Both the position numbers and the translations under genes were made by a program. Under the pieces are notes generated by a model. That model worked only from the letters and a program-made list of their open reading frames with translations, had not been told where the DNA came from and did not search any database. 64,000 bases of DNA from Loktanella sp. 3ANDIMAR09 (GTDB taxonomy: Bacteria > Pseudomonadota > Alphaproteobacteria > Rhodobacterales > Rhodobacteraceae): positions 372,001-436,000 of the forward strand of contig NZ_LJAK01000001.1 in the NCBI RefSeq assembly GCF_001420005.1, given 5' to 3'. This document shows positions 1 to 9,426 of this stretch, piece after piece. The number at the start of each line of letters is the position of its first letter. Position 1 is the first letter of the stretch.

Positions 1-1
1 G

Positions 2-832
2 GCGGATTACGTGGATGGTCCGCTGAACGGGTTCGATGGTGCGTGGCGGCCGCTGGTCTATTGCTGGCGCGGGGGGCAGCGGTCCGGGTCGGTTGCCACC
101 ATCCTGCAACAGATCGGTTGGCGGGCCGAGGTGGTCACGGGCGGTTATCAGTCCTACAGGCGGCTGGTGCATCGGTCATTGTATGACGACCCGGTCCGGC
201 ACCGGCTGATCCTGCTGGATGGCTATACCGGCACTGCGAAAACCGCCTTGCTGCATCTTCTGGCGGCGCGCGGTGTCCAGACCCTCGACCTCGAAGGGTT
301 GGCCGCGCATCGCGGGTCGCTCTTGGGTCGTGTGCCGGGCGGTCAGCCCGCGCAAAAAGGGTTCGAGAGCGCGCTGGCCGCGCGATTGGCCCGCCTTGAC
401 CCCGACCGCCCCACACTCGTCGAGGCGGAAAGCAGCAAGATCGGGCGCATCGTCCTGCCCAAGCAGCTGTGGCTGAACATGACGCAGGCCCCCCGGATCG
501 AGGTGACGGCCACGCTGCCCGTGCGTGCGGCGTTTCTGACAGAAGCCTATCAGGACATCATCGCGGACCCCGCGCGGTTGCGCGACCGGTTGCAACCGCT
601 GCGCAATATCCGCGGCCATGCCGTCGTCGATGGCTGGGAGGCGTTGCTCGCGGCGGGTGATTTTCCGGCGCTGGCCACGGCCCTGATGGATCAGCACTAC
701 GACGCGGCCTATGCCCGGTCGCGCAAGACCGCGACACGTGACTGGCTGGGGCAGGTGCACGCCGATGCGCTGGACCCTGTGGGCCGCGAGGTGGTGGCAG
801 ACCAGCTTGCCGCGCTGATTGCCACGCTTTAG
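2..832 (+). CDS. mnmH: tRNA 2-selenouridine synthase MnmH (5' end missing)
   Basis: The enzyme replaces sulfur by selenium in 2-thiouridine at the wobble position of some tRNAs, using selenophosphate. The reading frame is already open at base 2 and has no convincing start, so the N-terminus lies outside the window. Seen: the rhodanese-type active-site segment CWRGG with its Cys (codon at about base 62), then a P-loop GYTGTAKT about 50 residues later, in the order expected for MnmH (rhodanese domain, then P-loop domain). The P-loop has Ala where most have Gly before Lys. It converges with selD, which makes the selenophosphate, and the two genes overlap by 4 bases at their 3' ends. Confidence 0.93.
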   Translation, partial: ADYVDGPLNGFDGAWRPLVYCWRGGQRSGSVATILQQIGWRAEVVTGGYQSYRRLVHRSLYDDPVRHRLILLDGYTGTAKTALLHLLAARGVQTLDLEGLAAHRGSLLGRVPGGQPAQKGFESALAARLARLDPDRPTLVEAESSKIGRIVLPKQLWLNMTQAPRIEVTATLPVRAAFLTEAYQDIIADPARLRDRLQPLRNIRGHAVVDGWEALLAAGDFPALATALMDQHYDAAYARSRKTATRDWLGQVHADALDPVGREVVADQLAALIATL

Positions 833-2991
833 CGCAGTCGGATGGTGTTGCCTGCGGTTACGGTCCCGATGCGCGCGGCCCGGGCGTAACCTGCACCGCG
901 TAGCGCGTCGATGATCTGATCGGCCTGTGCCGGATCGACGGCCGCCAACAGCCCGCCAGCGGTCTGGGGGTCGAACATCAGCGCCTGACGCGGGCCTGTC
1001 GGGCCATCGATCGCACCAGCCCCGGCAATGTTGTCATCGAACAGGCTGGACCGCGTGCCATTCGTCGCCAGTTCCAGCGCACCGGGCAGCAACGGCACAT
1101 CAGCCAGCGCGATCTCTGCCCCGGTGTCGCTGGCGTCGCACATCCCGCGCAGATGGCCGGCCAGGCCGAACCCGGTCACATCGGTCATGGCACGGGCATC
1201 GCGCAGGATGTCGCTGGCGGCGGCCTGACCCTGGCACATCGCCTGCAACGCCTGCGCCACGTCCGCACCGCGTGCCTTGCCTGTCATTTCCGCGGCCATG
1301 ATGGTACCGCTGCCGATGGGTTTCGTCAGGATCAACACATCGCCGGGTTGCGCGCCTTGCAAGGTGATGGGCGCGCGGTCGCACAGCCCGGTGACGGTGA
1401 AACCGATGGTCATTTCCGCACCCAGCGACGTATGCCCGCCGACGATATCGGCCCCGGCAGCGCCCAAGTCGTGCCGGGCCGTCGATACGATCTCTTGCAA
1501 GGTGCGGGACTGAAGGTCGGGCGACAGGCGCGGCAGGATCAGGTTGACGGTCGCGGCCTGCGGTCTGGCACCCATCGCCCAGATGTCGCCCAGCGCATGG
1601 TTCAGCGCGATGCGGGTCATCACCACCGGGTCATCCCAGAATGCGCGCAGGTGGTCTGTGCTGATGACCTGCCGGGTATCACCCATCGTCAGCAGGCCCG
1701 CATCATCACCCGCGATCAAGGACACATCGGGCCGGGTCGGCGCGGGCAATGCGCCCAGCGCATCCATCAGGGCCGCGCGTCCGACCTTGGCGCCGCAGCC
1801 GCCGCACATCGGCTTGTCACCCATCGCCTGACGCAGGCCAAGGGCATGCACCTTTGGCAAGGGTGGGGTGTCCATCGCAGGCAGGTCGCTGAACTGCCGC
1901 ATGAAGGTCTGGTCGATGTGGTCCTTCCATCGCCACAGAAGAGGGCCGGAAAACGCGGTGCCGAACCGTTCGGCCAGCGCTGATCTGCCACCCAGTGACA
2001 CCAATTTGAGGTAGTCCTTTTGAGGGGTGTAGGTGTTCAGCGCGCCACCCGACAGCACGGCGCGCAGGTTGTCGGACAGGACCGGCGCCTCGCGCACGGC
2101 AAAGACACCGGCCTTGGGGCGTGGCGCATGGGACAGATGCGCGCAATCGCCGACCGCAAACAGGGCGGGATCACTGGATTGCAGCGTTGACCCGACCGTG
2201 ATGAACCCGTCGTGCAGGTCCACGCCGATCTTTGTGATCCAGTCGTGGGGTCTGGCCCCGGCGGCACCCGTCGTGAAATCCGACCGGATACGGCGACCGT
2301 CGGCCAGCAGGACGGCATCGGCCTGCACGGCTGCGACCCTGGCATCCTCGATGACCGTTACGCCATTTCCGGCAAGGGCTGTCATCACGCGCCGCCGCGC
2401 GGTTGCGTTCAGCGCAGACAAGGCGCGGCTGCGGTCGATCAGGTGGACGGTGGGTTGCAGGCCCCGGTCCCGCAGGGCGTGGGCCATCGCCATCGCAAGC
2501 TCTGCCCCGGCGACACCCCCGCCAATGATCGCGATATGCGGATTGGTGGCGTTGTCGCGAAACGCATCCCAGCGGCTGGCGAACTGGCCCAGCGGTTTGG
2601 CGGGCACCCCGTGGTCGCCAAAACCGTCCAGCGCCGGCATGTCAGAGGTAATGCCCACATCCACGCTGACCGCGTCATAGGCGATGGGCGCACGGCCCGG
2701 AACGGTGATCAGGCGGGCGGCGCTGTCGATCTGCGTCACCGCACCGTCGATCACCCGCGCACCGGCAAAACGTGCAAGCTGCACCAGGTCGATGTCCAGA
2801 TCGTTACGGCTGTAGTGCCCGGCCACAAACCCCGGCAACATCCCCGAATAGGGTGCCGTCGGACCGGGCGAGATCAGCGTCACGCGCACGCCCGCCAAAG
2901 GGTTCATGCCCCATTTGCGCAGCACCAGCGCATGGGTGTGGCCGCCGCCGATCAGCACGAGGTCACGGGTCAGGGGAAGTGTCGCTTGCAT
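829..2991 (-). CDS. selD: Flavoprotein-SelD fusion (selenide, water dikinase)
   Basis: Makes selenophosphate from selenide and ATP, the donor used by MnmH next door. 720 residues, about twice a plain SelD. Residues 1-370 are an FAD/NAD(P) oxidoreductase domain of the NADH dehydrogenase type: dinucleotide motif GGGHTH at 15-20, a second one, IIGGGVAG, near 155-162, and GDCAH at 281-285. Residues 390-720 are SelD: CGGCGAK at 396-402, with Cys399 and Lys402 in the positions of the catalytic Cys17/Lys20 of E. coli SelD, so this is a Cys, not a Sec, enzyme. Such fusions are known in bacteria; the flavin domain may deliver reduced selenium, which is inference. No selA, selB or selC is visible here. 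Confidence 0.93.
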   Translation of the reverse strand: MQATLPLTRDLVLIGGGHTHALVLRKWGMNPLAGVRVTLISPGPTAPYSGMLPGFVAGHYSRNDLDIDLVQLARFAGARVIDGAVTQIDSAARLITVPGRAPIAYDAVSVDVGITSDMPALDGFGDHGVPAKPLGQFASRWDAFRDNATNPHIAIIGGGVAGAELAMAMAHALRDRGLQPTVHLIDRSRALSALNATARRRVMTALAGNGVTVIEDARVAAVQADAVLLADGRRIRSDFTTGAAGARPHDWITKIGVDLHDGFITVGSTLQSSDPALFAVGDCAHLSHAPRPKAGVFAVREAPVLSDNLRAVLSGGALNTYTPQKDYLKLVSLGGRSALAERFGTAFSGPLLWRWKDHIDQTFMRQFSDLPAMDTPPLPKVHALGLRQAMGDKPMCGGCGAKVGRAALMDALGALPAPTRPDVSLIAGDDAGLLTMGDTRQVISTDHLRAFWDDPVVMTRIALNHALGDIWAMGARPQAATVNLILPRLSPDLQSRTLQEIVSTARHDLGAAGADIVGGHTSLGAEMTIGFTVTGLCDRAPITLQGAQPGDVLILTKPIGSGTIMAAEMTGKARGADVAQALQAMCQGQAAASDILRDARAMTDVTGFGLAGHLRGMCDASDTGAEIALADVPLLPGALELATNGTRSSLFDDNIAGAGAIDGPTGPRQALMFDPQTAGGLLAAVDPAQADQIIDALRGAGYARAARIGTVTAGNTIRLR

Positions 2992-3012
2992 GTCAGTGGT
3001 TCTAGCGATGCG

Positions 3013-3573
3013 TCAGGGCGAAAGCCACTGTCCTTGCCAGTCGTTCACGCGGGCGTAGGCCGCGCGGCGGTGGTCGCAGCCCAGATGCACGAGGTCGATC
3101 CGCTGGATCACGCAGGACAGCACGGCAAAGGTCGCAAAGTCGGGGTCCTTGTCATAGGCCAGCGCGTCATCGCCCAGCGGTGTGCCGGGCGCAGGCGTGA
3201 CGCCATAGGACATGCGCCCGCGTTCCGGAATCGGGTTCCAGCGGTCGCGCACGGTCTCGCCTGTCAGGATCGTGACCGCGCATTGCAGGCGGATTTGCAG
3301 GTTCTGCTTGTCTTCCCAGATGTGCAGGGCGGCGCGGGGCGTCTTGCGCAGGCTGGTGATCTTGTCCGAATGCAGATCGGTATAGACCTCGAGCGTTGCG
3401 GTGTCGCGCTGGGCTGTGCGCAGCACCACTGTGCGGGCCTCTGGCCAGCCGTCCGCACCCACGGTGGCAAATGTCGGCTGCCGCGCGGGCGATTTGCGGT
3501 CTGCGACACCACGCGACAGGCGTTGCCACATGCGGTCGTGCAGACCGTCCAGCGTTTCGAACCAGTCACTCAT
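3013..3573 (-). CDS. Pyridoxamine 5'-phosphate oxidase-like FMN-binding protein
   Basis: 186 residues with the split-barrel flavin fold of the PNPOx-like group. Seen: the N-terminal stretch RQPTFATVGADGWPEARTVVLR, where the substrate/FMN loop of the family lies, then KITSLRKTPRAALHIWEDK, and Arg-Trp-Asn-Pro in the middle. It is shorter than true PdxH (about 210-220) and lacks its usual C-terminal RLxP ending, so I would not call it PdxH. It overlaps the end of the AttH-like gene upstream by 8 bases, which suggests cotranscription with the ABC exporter operon. Substrate unknown. Confidence 0.78.
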   Translation of the reverse strand: MSDWFETLDGLHDRMWQRLSRGVADRKSPARQPTFATVGADGWPEARTVVLRTAQRDTATLEVYTDLHSDKITSLRKTPRAALHIWEDKQNLQIRLQCAVTILTGETVRDRWNPIPERGRMSYGVTPAPGTPLGDDALAYDKDPDFATFAVLSCVIQRIDLVHLGCDHRRAAYARVNDWQGQWLSP

Positions 3574-4600
3574 ATCCTGTCATCTCCAGATAGCCTTGGC
3601 CGTCGTGGCTGCCGGTCACCGTAACCGGACCTTCCCAGTAGGGGACGCTGGTGTCCATCCACGCCTGCGGGTTGATCGCGGCAACGGTGACGTCGATGCC
3701 GCGGTCCGGCAATGTCACCTGCCACTGCGTCGGGACATCGCGCCCGGCCACGGTCGTTGTCGCCAATGGTGCGGCGTTGAACGCCCCGTCACTGTAGGGG
3801 GTGGCGGTCCCATCCGCGTCAATCCATGTCGCAGAGGTAAAGTTCTGGTCGTCGGTCTGGCGCAGGCGAAACCCCATCATCTTGGCCCCATCGTCAAACG
3901 ACAGCGAAAACCAGTCCCATCCGGTCTGGTTGTCGCCCAGCGGCTGGCTGGACCATTCGCGGTCCAGCCATGCGGTGCCGGTCACGGGCACATCGCCGTC
4001 CGGCAGCGTCAGTGTGCCGGACAATTCATAGAACGGTTGAGAGTAGTAATAGGATGCCTGTCCGGCGGCGGATTTGACCGAATAGCCGTCGATCCCCTGA
4101 AACACCAAGGGTCCGGTCGCCGTCAGGTTCACATCATAGGCAAAGTCCGGGCCAGAGGCGGTCAGACGCGCATCATCGAATCCGGTCATCTGCCAATCGT
4201 CGATCCATGCGGCAAAGGGGTCGGCGGTCACGCCCGCCTGACCGATCCCGCCCCGTGCCAGTCGTTCGGTCACGAAATGTGCATCTGGCGTTGTCACTGC
4301 GGCGTGACCCATCCACAGCTGCGGATCGTCCCAGCCCGCCCGCGTTTCCGGTGCCATGGCGCTGCGGAACAATGTCCATTGCAGCCCGTAGGGCGTGCCG
4401 TCCGGCCCGGTCATGTTGGCCGTGATGTACCACCATTCGATACGGTAATCGGGGTGCGCGCCGTGGTCCGCGGGAAAGCTGAACCGTGGGTTCGGCTGCG
4501 GCACGGCGAAACCTTCGGCATCGGTGCCAAGGCCCGCGAAACCCTGGGCCGATGCAGCAACGGGCAGCAACAGGGCGAGCAACAGAGCCTTAACGTTCAT
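3566..4600 (-). CDS. AttH/CrtC-type lipocalin-like secreted protein
   Basis: 344 residues. The start at 4600 gives a clear signal peptide (MNVKALLLALLLPVAASA). The mature part resembles the AttH / carotenoid 1,2-hydratase family: ADHGAHPDYRIEWWYITANM near the N-terminus, GLQWTLFR, and later WLDREWSSQPLG and GWDWFSLSFDDG, typical of this two-lipocalin-domain family. No catalytic role is certain; many members are annotated as predicted hydrolases. It starts 11 bases inside the end of the FtsX-type permease and so belongs to the same operon, an arrangement that matches the Att-type lipid/lipoprotein export clusters. A role in periplasmic handling of the exported substrate is inference. Confidence 0.75.
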   Translation of the reverse strand: MNVKALLLALLLPVAASAQGFAGLGTDAEGFAVPQPNPRFSFPADHGAHPDYRIEWWYITANMTGPDGTPYGLQWTLFRSAMAPETRAGWDDPQLWMGHAAVTTPDAHFVTERLARGGIGQAGVTADPFAAWIDDWQMTGFDDARLTASGPDFAYDVNLTATGPLVFQGIDGYSVKSAAGQASYYYSQPFYELSGTLTLPDGDVPVTGTAWLDREWSSQPLGDNQTGWDWFSLSFDDGAKMMGFRLRQTDDQNFTSATWIDADGTATPYSDGAFNAAPLATTTVAGRDVPTQWQVTLPDRGIDVTVAAINPQAWMDTSVPYWEGPVTVTGSHDGQGYLEMTGYE

Positions 4601-6980
4601 TGGAAAACACCTTGAGCAGATCAGCAGGGGGTGTGCGGGCCAGACGCCACGCAGGCCAGAGTGCCGCAAGCGCTGCCGCCACCAGCGCAAACAGGCCCAG
4701 CCGCGCATAATCGGCGGGAAACAGAAACATGGGCAGTTTCCAGCCAAAGGCCGCGACATTGACCACCGACAGCAGCGCCCAGGCCAGCGCAAGCCCCAGC
4801 GGCAATGCAATTGCCGCCGTAAAGACCGCAAGGATCACGGCGCGGATCAGTTCGACCACGCCCAGACTACGGCGGGTCATGCCCATCGCCCAGGCGGGTG
4901 CGAGTTGCGGCACGCGCAGCGCGGCCAGCGTCAGGAGACTCATGAGAATGGCAAAGCCCGCGACGGCCAGCGTCAGCACGTTCAGTGCCGTTGTCACCGT
5001 GAATGTCCGGTCGAACACATCAAGCGAGAATTGCTTGATCCCCGCCTGATTGATCATCGCGCCCTCTGACATGCCCAGATCGCGGGTCAGGTCAGCACGG
5101 AATGCGGCCACGTCGTCAGGCGGCAACCGCAACCCGAATTGCAACGCATTCACGTCGGGATAGAGCGTGGCAAAGACGTCCTCGGACAAAATGGCCTGAC
5201 CGATGGGATTGCCATAGTCGCCATAGATGCCCGCAACGGTGAATGTCGTATCGATGATAGGCACGCTGTCGCCCAGCACCAGCCCGGTGCGCCGTGCGAG
5301 TTGTTCGTTGATCAGGATACCGGTGCCGTCCGCGACACGCTGCCAAGGCGCGTCGGTCGCCGTCAGAAACGTCCAGTTGTCGGTATAGGTCGGTCCAATC
5401 CGTGCGCCGAACACTTCGGTCGGCAGATCCCGCACCTGGGTGTCAGCCGACTGGATTGGCAGGATCGCGTCCACGCGGTCGGCTGCATAGGCCGTCAGGG
5501 CATTGGCCTGTGCTGTATCCTCTGCCGTGACATAGAGCTCTGACGCAAGCCGCTGGTCAAGAAAGCCGATAAACGTCAGGCGAAAGCTGCTGACCATCGT
5601 GGACACGCCCACATTCGCCGCCATCGCCAGCAGCAAGGCCGCCAGTGCCAGCGACAGGCCGGGCAGCTGCTGCCGGGTATCGGCCCAGAACCATTGTGCG
5701 CGGATGCCGCGCGATAGCCATGCCGCCAGTGCCAGCACCCGGTCCAGGATCAGCGGAAGTGCCAGCGCAGCCCCGATCAGCAATGTTCCCAGCAGGGCAA
5801 AACCGGTCACCATCCCGTCGGCGACCAAGGCAAGTCCCGCCGCGCAGATCAGCAAAATTGCGGCCAGCACGCCCTGGACCTGTGCCGTGCGTCCTGCGGC
5901 CATCGACAAGGCGCGGCGCGACCCGCCGGCCAGCAAGGGCATCTGTGCCAACCGCCAAAAGGCCGATGCCGCCGCCAGTGCCGTGCCGCCCAGTGCAATC
6001 GCCAATCCGGACAGCCACCAGACGGGGCGCAGCTGCAATGTGCCGGACACCGTCTGCCCATAAAGCCCTTGCAGGGTTGCGGCCACATCCGGCAACAACA
6101 GGGATGCGATGACATAGCCAAGCGCCACACCGATGGCACCAGCGACCAACGCCATGATCGCCAGTTCTGCCGCCATCAGGATCATCAGGCTGCGCAGCGG
6201 CACGCCCAGCGCGCGCAACGTCCGCACCACGGGCCTGCGCTGTTCGAACGCCAACCCGATGGCCCCGTTCACGATGAATATGCCGACCGCGAAACTGAGC
6301 AGGCCAAAGGCTGTCAGGTTCAGGTGGAAACTGTCTGTCAGCCGGCCCAGGTCATTGCTGCCCTGTGCGACCTGCCGCGTCAGATCAGGGGCCACCTCTG
6401 CCAGTGACGGACGGCCCAGCGGCTGTTCCGGTGCCACGATCAACCGCGTGATCACGCCGTCGCGGCCCAACAATTCCTGGGCAAGCCCGATATCGGTCAG
6501 CACGGTGCCGGGTGCCACATCTGAGGCCGTGACAGGTTGCGCGCCGATGTCCGGCAATTGGTCCAGCACCTCTGCCCGGCCAAACACCTGACCGCCGCCG
6601 GACAGAAACCTGTTGATCTCGACCCCGTCCGACACCGTGATGGGGCCCAACCCGCCAGGCGCGGTCAGCGGATCAAGGCCTACGACACGGACACCGTTCA
6701 GCCGCCCCTCGACCACCGGCGACACCAGCCAGCCCGCCCGGCGCAGGTCGACATATGTCGCCTGCGGGATCGTGCCGCCGTCACGTGCGGTCAGTTGATC
6801 GAATTGCCCCTCGCCCAGTGTTGCGGCGGCGGCGTCATAGCTGGCTGAGGCCTCGGCGTTGATGGCCTGAACCCCCGACCAAAGTGCGGTCGCCAGCGCC
6901 AGTCCCGCCAGCAGGGTGAACAGTTGCAGCGGGTTGCGCCACCAATGTGACAGCAGCGCCTGAAGCGTTGCGCGGATCAC
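4590..6980 (-). CDS. ABC transporter permease, FtsX/MacB type
   Basis: 796 residues when started at the GTG at 6980, which overlaps the ATPase stop as GTGA. The upstream extension in the same frame reads as out-of-frame ATPase sequence and is not used. Seen: one N-terminal membrane segment (about residues 10-30), a large periplasmic region, three closely spaced membrane helices (about 220-330), a central membrane segment, a second periplasmic domain, and three C-terminal helices. This duplicated FtsX layout is typical of exporters of lipids or lipoproteins. The partner ATPase is immediately upstream and an AttH-like secreted protein immediately downstream. Substrate unknown. Confidence 0.85.
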   Translation of the reverse strand: MIRATLQALLSHWWRNPLQLFTLLAGLALATALWSGVQAINAEASASYDAAAATLGEGQFDQLTARDGGTIPQATYVDLRRAGWLVSPVVEGRLNGVRVVGLDPLTAPGGLGPITVSDGVEINRFLSGGGQVFGRAEVLDQLPDIGAQPVTASDVAPGTVLTDIGLAQELLGRDGVITRLIVAPEQPLGRPSLAEVAPDLTRQVAQGSNDLGRLTDSFHLNLTAFGLLSFAVGIFIVNGAIGLAFEQRRPVVRTLRALGVPLRSLMILMAAELAIMALVAGAIGVALGYVIASLLLPDVAATLQGLYGQTVSGTLQLRPVWWLSGLAIALGGTALAAASAFWRLAQMPLLAGGSRRALSMAAGRTAQVQGVLAAILLICAAGLALVADGMVTGFALLGTLLIGAALALPLILDRVLALAAWLSRGIRAQWFWADTRQQLPGLSLALAALLLAMAANVGVSTMVSSFRLTFIGFLDQRLASELYVTAEDTAQANALTAYAADRVDAILPIQSADTQVRDLPTEVFGARIGPTYTDNWTFLTATDAPWQRVADGTGILINEQLARRTGLVLGDSVPIIDTTFTVAGIYGDYGNPIGQAILSEDVFATLYPDVNALQFGLRLPPDDVAAFRADLTRDLGMSEGAMINQAGIKQFSLDVFDRTFTVTTALNVLTLAVAGFAILMSLLTLAALRVPQLAPAWAMGMTRRSLGVVELIRAVILAVFTAAIALPLGLALAWALLSVVNVAAFGWKLPMFLFPADYARLGLFALVAAALAALWPAWRLARTPPADLLKVFSNER

Positions 6981-7633
6981 GCGATGCGACCCTTGCGCAG
7001 GTGGATCTGCCGCTGCATCTGGCCTGCCAGTGCCTGCGAATGGGTGACCATCAGCAAACCGGCGCCCGTGTCGCGCACCAGGTCCAGCATCAATGCCAGC
7101 ACCGTCGCGGCTGTTTCCTCGTCCAGGTTGCCGGTGGGTTCGTCCGCCAGCACGAGTTTCGGACGCGGGGCCAGTGTGCGGGCAAGTGCCACCCGCTGCT
7201 GTTGTCCGCCGGACAATTGTTCGGGGTATTTGTCCAGCTGCGCATCCAGCCCCATGCGATTGGCCAGTTTTGCGCACCAATCGGCATCGTGCCTGTCTGC
7301 CAGCCGCGCCTGAAAACTGATGTTGTCGGCAACCCTGAGCGACGGGATCAGGTTGAACTGCTGGAACACCACGCCCACGGTGCCACGGCGCAGGGCCGCG
7401 CGGTCCGCATCATTCAGCGCGGTCAGATCCACGCCGTCCAGCAGGATCTGTCCGCGGTCGGCGCTGTCCAGCCCGCCGATCAGGTGCAACAGGGTGCTCT
7501 TGCCGGACCCGCTCTCTCCGGTCAGGGCCAGTGTTTCGCCCGCATTCAGTGACAGGCTCACGCCGTCCAGTACCGTGATCTGGCCGTCGGCGCTGGCATA
7601 TCCCTTGTGCAGATCGGTGACGGTCAACAGCAT
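6977..7633 (-). CDS. ABC transporter ATP-binding protein, LolD/MacB-like
   Basis: 218 residues, full length for the family. Walker A GESGSGKST (about 39-47), Q-loop VVFQQFNLIP, signature LSGGQQQR, Walker B LVLADEPTGNLD and the switch His in VTHS are all present, so it should be an active ATPase. It powers the FtsX-type permease encoded next (4-base overlap). First gene of the exporter operon; the start ATG at 7633 is followed upstream by AAGGAGTC, a good ribosome binding site. The LolD-like sequence suggests lipoprotein or lipid export, but a specific substrate cannot be read from the sequence. Confidence 0.9.
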   Translation of the reverse strand: MLLTVTDLHKGYASADGQITVLDGVSLSLNAGETLALTGESGSGKSTLLHLIGGLDSADRGQILLDGVDLTALNDADRAALRRGTVGVVFQQFNLIPSLRVADNISFQARLADRHDADWCAKLANRMGLDAQLDKYPEQLSGGQQQRVALARTLAPRPKLVLADEPTGNLDEETAATVLALMLDLVRDTGAGLLMVTHSQALAGQMQRQIHLRKGRIA

Positions 7634-7779
7634 GGCGGACTCCTTTTGTCACAACATAAGGTGCCGTCGCGTTTTTCCACTCCTGCGGTTGCTTTGCCGC
7701 AGGGTTACGTTCCCCTGGGGCTGGTGCCGGGGCGCACCGCTTGTCATCCTGTCGCAAATCAAGGGGGAGAGGGTTCAAC

Positions 7780-8955
7780 ATGTCAGAGATTGTCATACTG
7801 GGGGGTGCCCGTACGGCCATCGGCACCTTTGGTGGTGCCTTGGCGGGCACGCCGCCGATCACACTGGGGGCGATTGCCTCCAGGGCGGCAATGGACAGGT
7901 CCGGTGTCACAGGCGACCAGATCGGTCACGTGGCCTTTGGCCATGTCATCAATACCGAACCACGCGACATGTACCTGTCGCGGGTGGCCGCGATGGATGC
8001 AGGCGTTCCGGATACAACGCCTGCGATGAACGTGAACCGTCTGTGCGGGTCCGGCGTGCAAGCCATCGTGTCGGTGATCCAGTCGCTGGCGCTGGGGGAT
8101 GCCGATTTCGGCCTAGCGGGGGGTGCTGAAAACATGTCGCGCAGCCCGTTCATCCTGTCGGACCAGCGCTGGGGTGCGAAAATGGGCGACGTCGTGACCC
8201 GCGACATGATGCTGGGGGCACTGAACTGTCCGTTTGGCACGGGCCACATGGGGATCACGGCGGAAAACGTCAGCGCCGAACATGCCGTCAGCCGCGCGGA
8301 TCAGGACGCCTTTGCACTGCTCAGCCAGCAACGCGCCGCGGCTGCGATGGCGGCTGGCTATTTCGATGACCAGATCGTTCCGGTCCCGGTCAAGGTCAAG
8401 CGCGAGATGGTGGATTTCGCCACGGACGAACACCCCAAGGCGACCACGGCAGAGGGTCTGGCCAAACTGCGGCCGGCCTTTGCCAAGGATGGCAGTGTCA
8501 CCGCTGGCAATGCCTCGGGTCTTAACGACGGGGCAGCGGCGATCGTGCTGGCGCGTGCGGATGCCGCGCAGGCGGCGGGCCTGACACCGCGGTTCCGCGT
8601 GCTGGGCTACGCCCACGCCGGCGTCCGGCCAGAGGTCATGGGGATCGGTCCCGTACCTGCTGTGCGCAAGCTGCTGGATAAGACCGGCCTGACTGCCGCC
8701 GATTTCGACGTGATCGAGAGCAACGAGGCCTTTGCCGCACAGGCGCTTGCCGTCAGCAAGGAACTGGGTCTGGACCCGGCCCGTGTGAACCCCAATGGCG
8801 GTGCAATCGCTCTGGGTCATCCGGTGGGTGCCACGGGTGCCATCATCACGGTCAAGGCGATGTACGAGCTGGACCGCATTCAGGGCAGGCGTGCGCTGAT
8901 TACCATGTGTATCGGTGGCGGTCAGGGCATTGCACTGGCGATAGAGCGGATCTGA
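7780..8955 (+). CDS. Acetyl-CoA acetyltransferase (thiolase)
   Basis: Condenses or cleaves acyl-CoA with CoA. 391 residues from the ATG at 7780, preceded by GGGGGAGA; the frame is open further upstream from a TTG but without a binding site. The nucleophile Cys is at residue 89 in NRLCGSG, the same number as in the Zoogloea biosynthetic thiolase. [21 protein letters not shown] (catalytic His) and the C-terminal Cys in MCIGGGQG are all present, so the enzyme should be active. It stands alone, divergent from the ABC exporter, with no phaB or phaC beside it, so biosynthetic and degradative roles cannot be separated. Confidence 0.93.
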   Translation: MSEIVILGGARTAIGTFGGALAGTPPITLGAIASRAAMDRSGVTGDQIGHVAFGHVINTEPRDMYLSRVAAMDAGVPDTTPAMNVNRLCGSGVQAIVSVIQSLALGDADFGLAGGAENMSRSPFILSDQRWGAKMGDVVTRDMMLGALNCPFGTGHMGITAENVSAEHAVSRADQDAFALLSQQRAAAAMAAGYFDDQIVPVPVKVKREMVDFATDEHPKATTAEGLAKLRPAFAKDGSVTAGNASGLNDGAAAIVLARADAAQAAGLTPRFRVLGYAHAGVRPEVMGIGPVPAVRKLLDKTGLTAADFDVIESNEAFAAQALAVSKELGLDPARVNPNGGAIALGHPVGATGAIITVKAMYELDRIQGRRALITMCIGGGQGIALAIERI

Positions 8956-8991
8956 CGTATCATCTTGCCGCAAATACTCACGCCGTAGGCA

Positions 8992-9017
8992 TTGGTCGCC
9001 CCGCGCGGGGCGGCCAA
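8992..9017. terminator. GC-rich palindrome between convergent genes
   Basis: A near-perfect 26-base inverted repeat centred on CCCCGCGCGGGG lies between the convergent thiolase and yggT genes. One T-G wobble interrupts 13 pairs. It has no clear T-tract on either side, so it may end transcription only weakly or act by blocking read-through from both directions. Confidence 0.35.
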
Positions 9018-9019
9018 AC

Positions 9020-9307
9020 TCAATAGAACAGGGCCGCGTTGTTCAGCAGCACGATGCGGATGATCTCGATCCCGATCAGGGCCACGATGGGCGACAGGTC
9101 GATCCCGCCCAGGTTCGGCAGAACACTGCGCAGCGGCCCATAGATCGGTTCCAGAATCCGTTGCAGCGTGTACCAGATCTGCCCGACCAGCGGCTGGCGC
9201 ACGTTCAGCACGTCGAAACTGATCAGCCAGCTCATGATGAAATGGGCAAAGATGAAAAAGCGCGCCACGCCAAGCAGCAGCAGGATGATTTCAAAGATCG
9301 AGGTCAT
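9020..9307 (-). CDS. YggT family membrane protein
   Basis: 95 residues from the ATG at 9307. Two hydrophobic segments (about residues 3-28 and 67-90) flank a conserved middle with QPLVGQIWYTLQRILEPIYGPLR and LPNLGGIDLSPIVALI, which is the YggT signature. The family sits in the inner membrane; a role in osmotic or division-related processes has been proposed but is not settled. The gene is single, convergent with the thiolase. Confidence 0.9.
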   Translation of the reverse strand: MTSIFEIILLLLGVARFFIFAHFIMSWLISFDVLNVRQPLVGQIWYTLQRILEPIYGPLRSVLPNLGGIDLSPIVALIGIEIIRIVLLNNAALFY

Positions 9308-9426
9308 GGGCGTCACTTTCGTCTGATGATGCCCCGCAGGTAAGCGCAAGCCGGGGGCGCATCAAGTGTTTCGTGCCGCAGCGGCACGCATTGACCCGCG
9401 CGCTGCCTGCTGGCACGGCGCGGCAC

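Noticed and set aside
4601-4831. N-terminal extension of the AttH-like frame
   Set aside because: It lies in another frame of the permease and has no signal peptide; the ATG at 4600 gives a normal one.
6981-7280. N-terminal extension of the FtsX-type permease frame
   Set aside because: It overlaps the ATPase coding region in another frame and reads as low-complexity Arg/Gly/Pro sequence.
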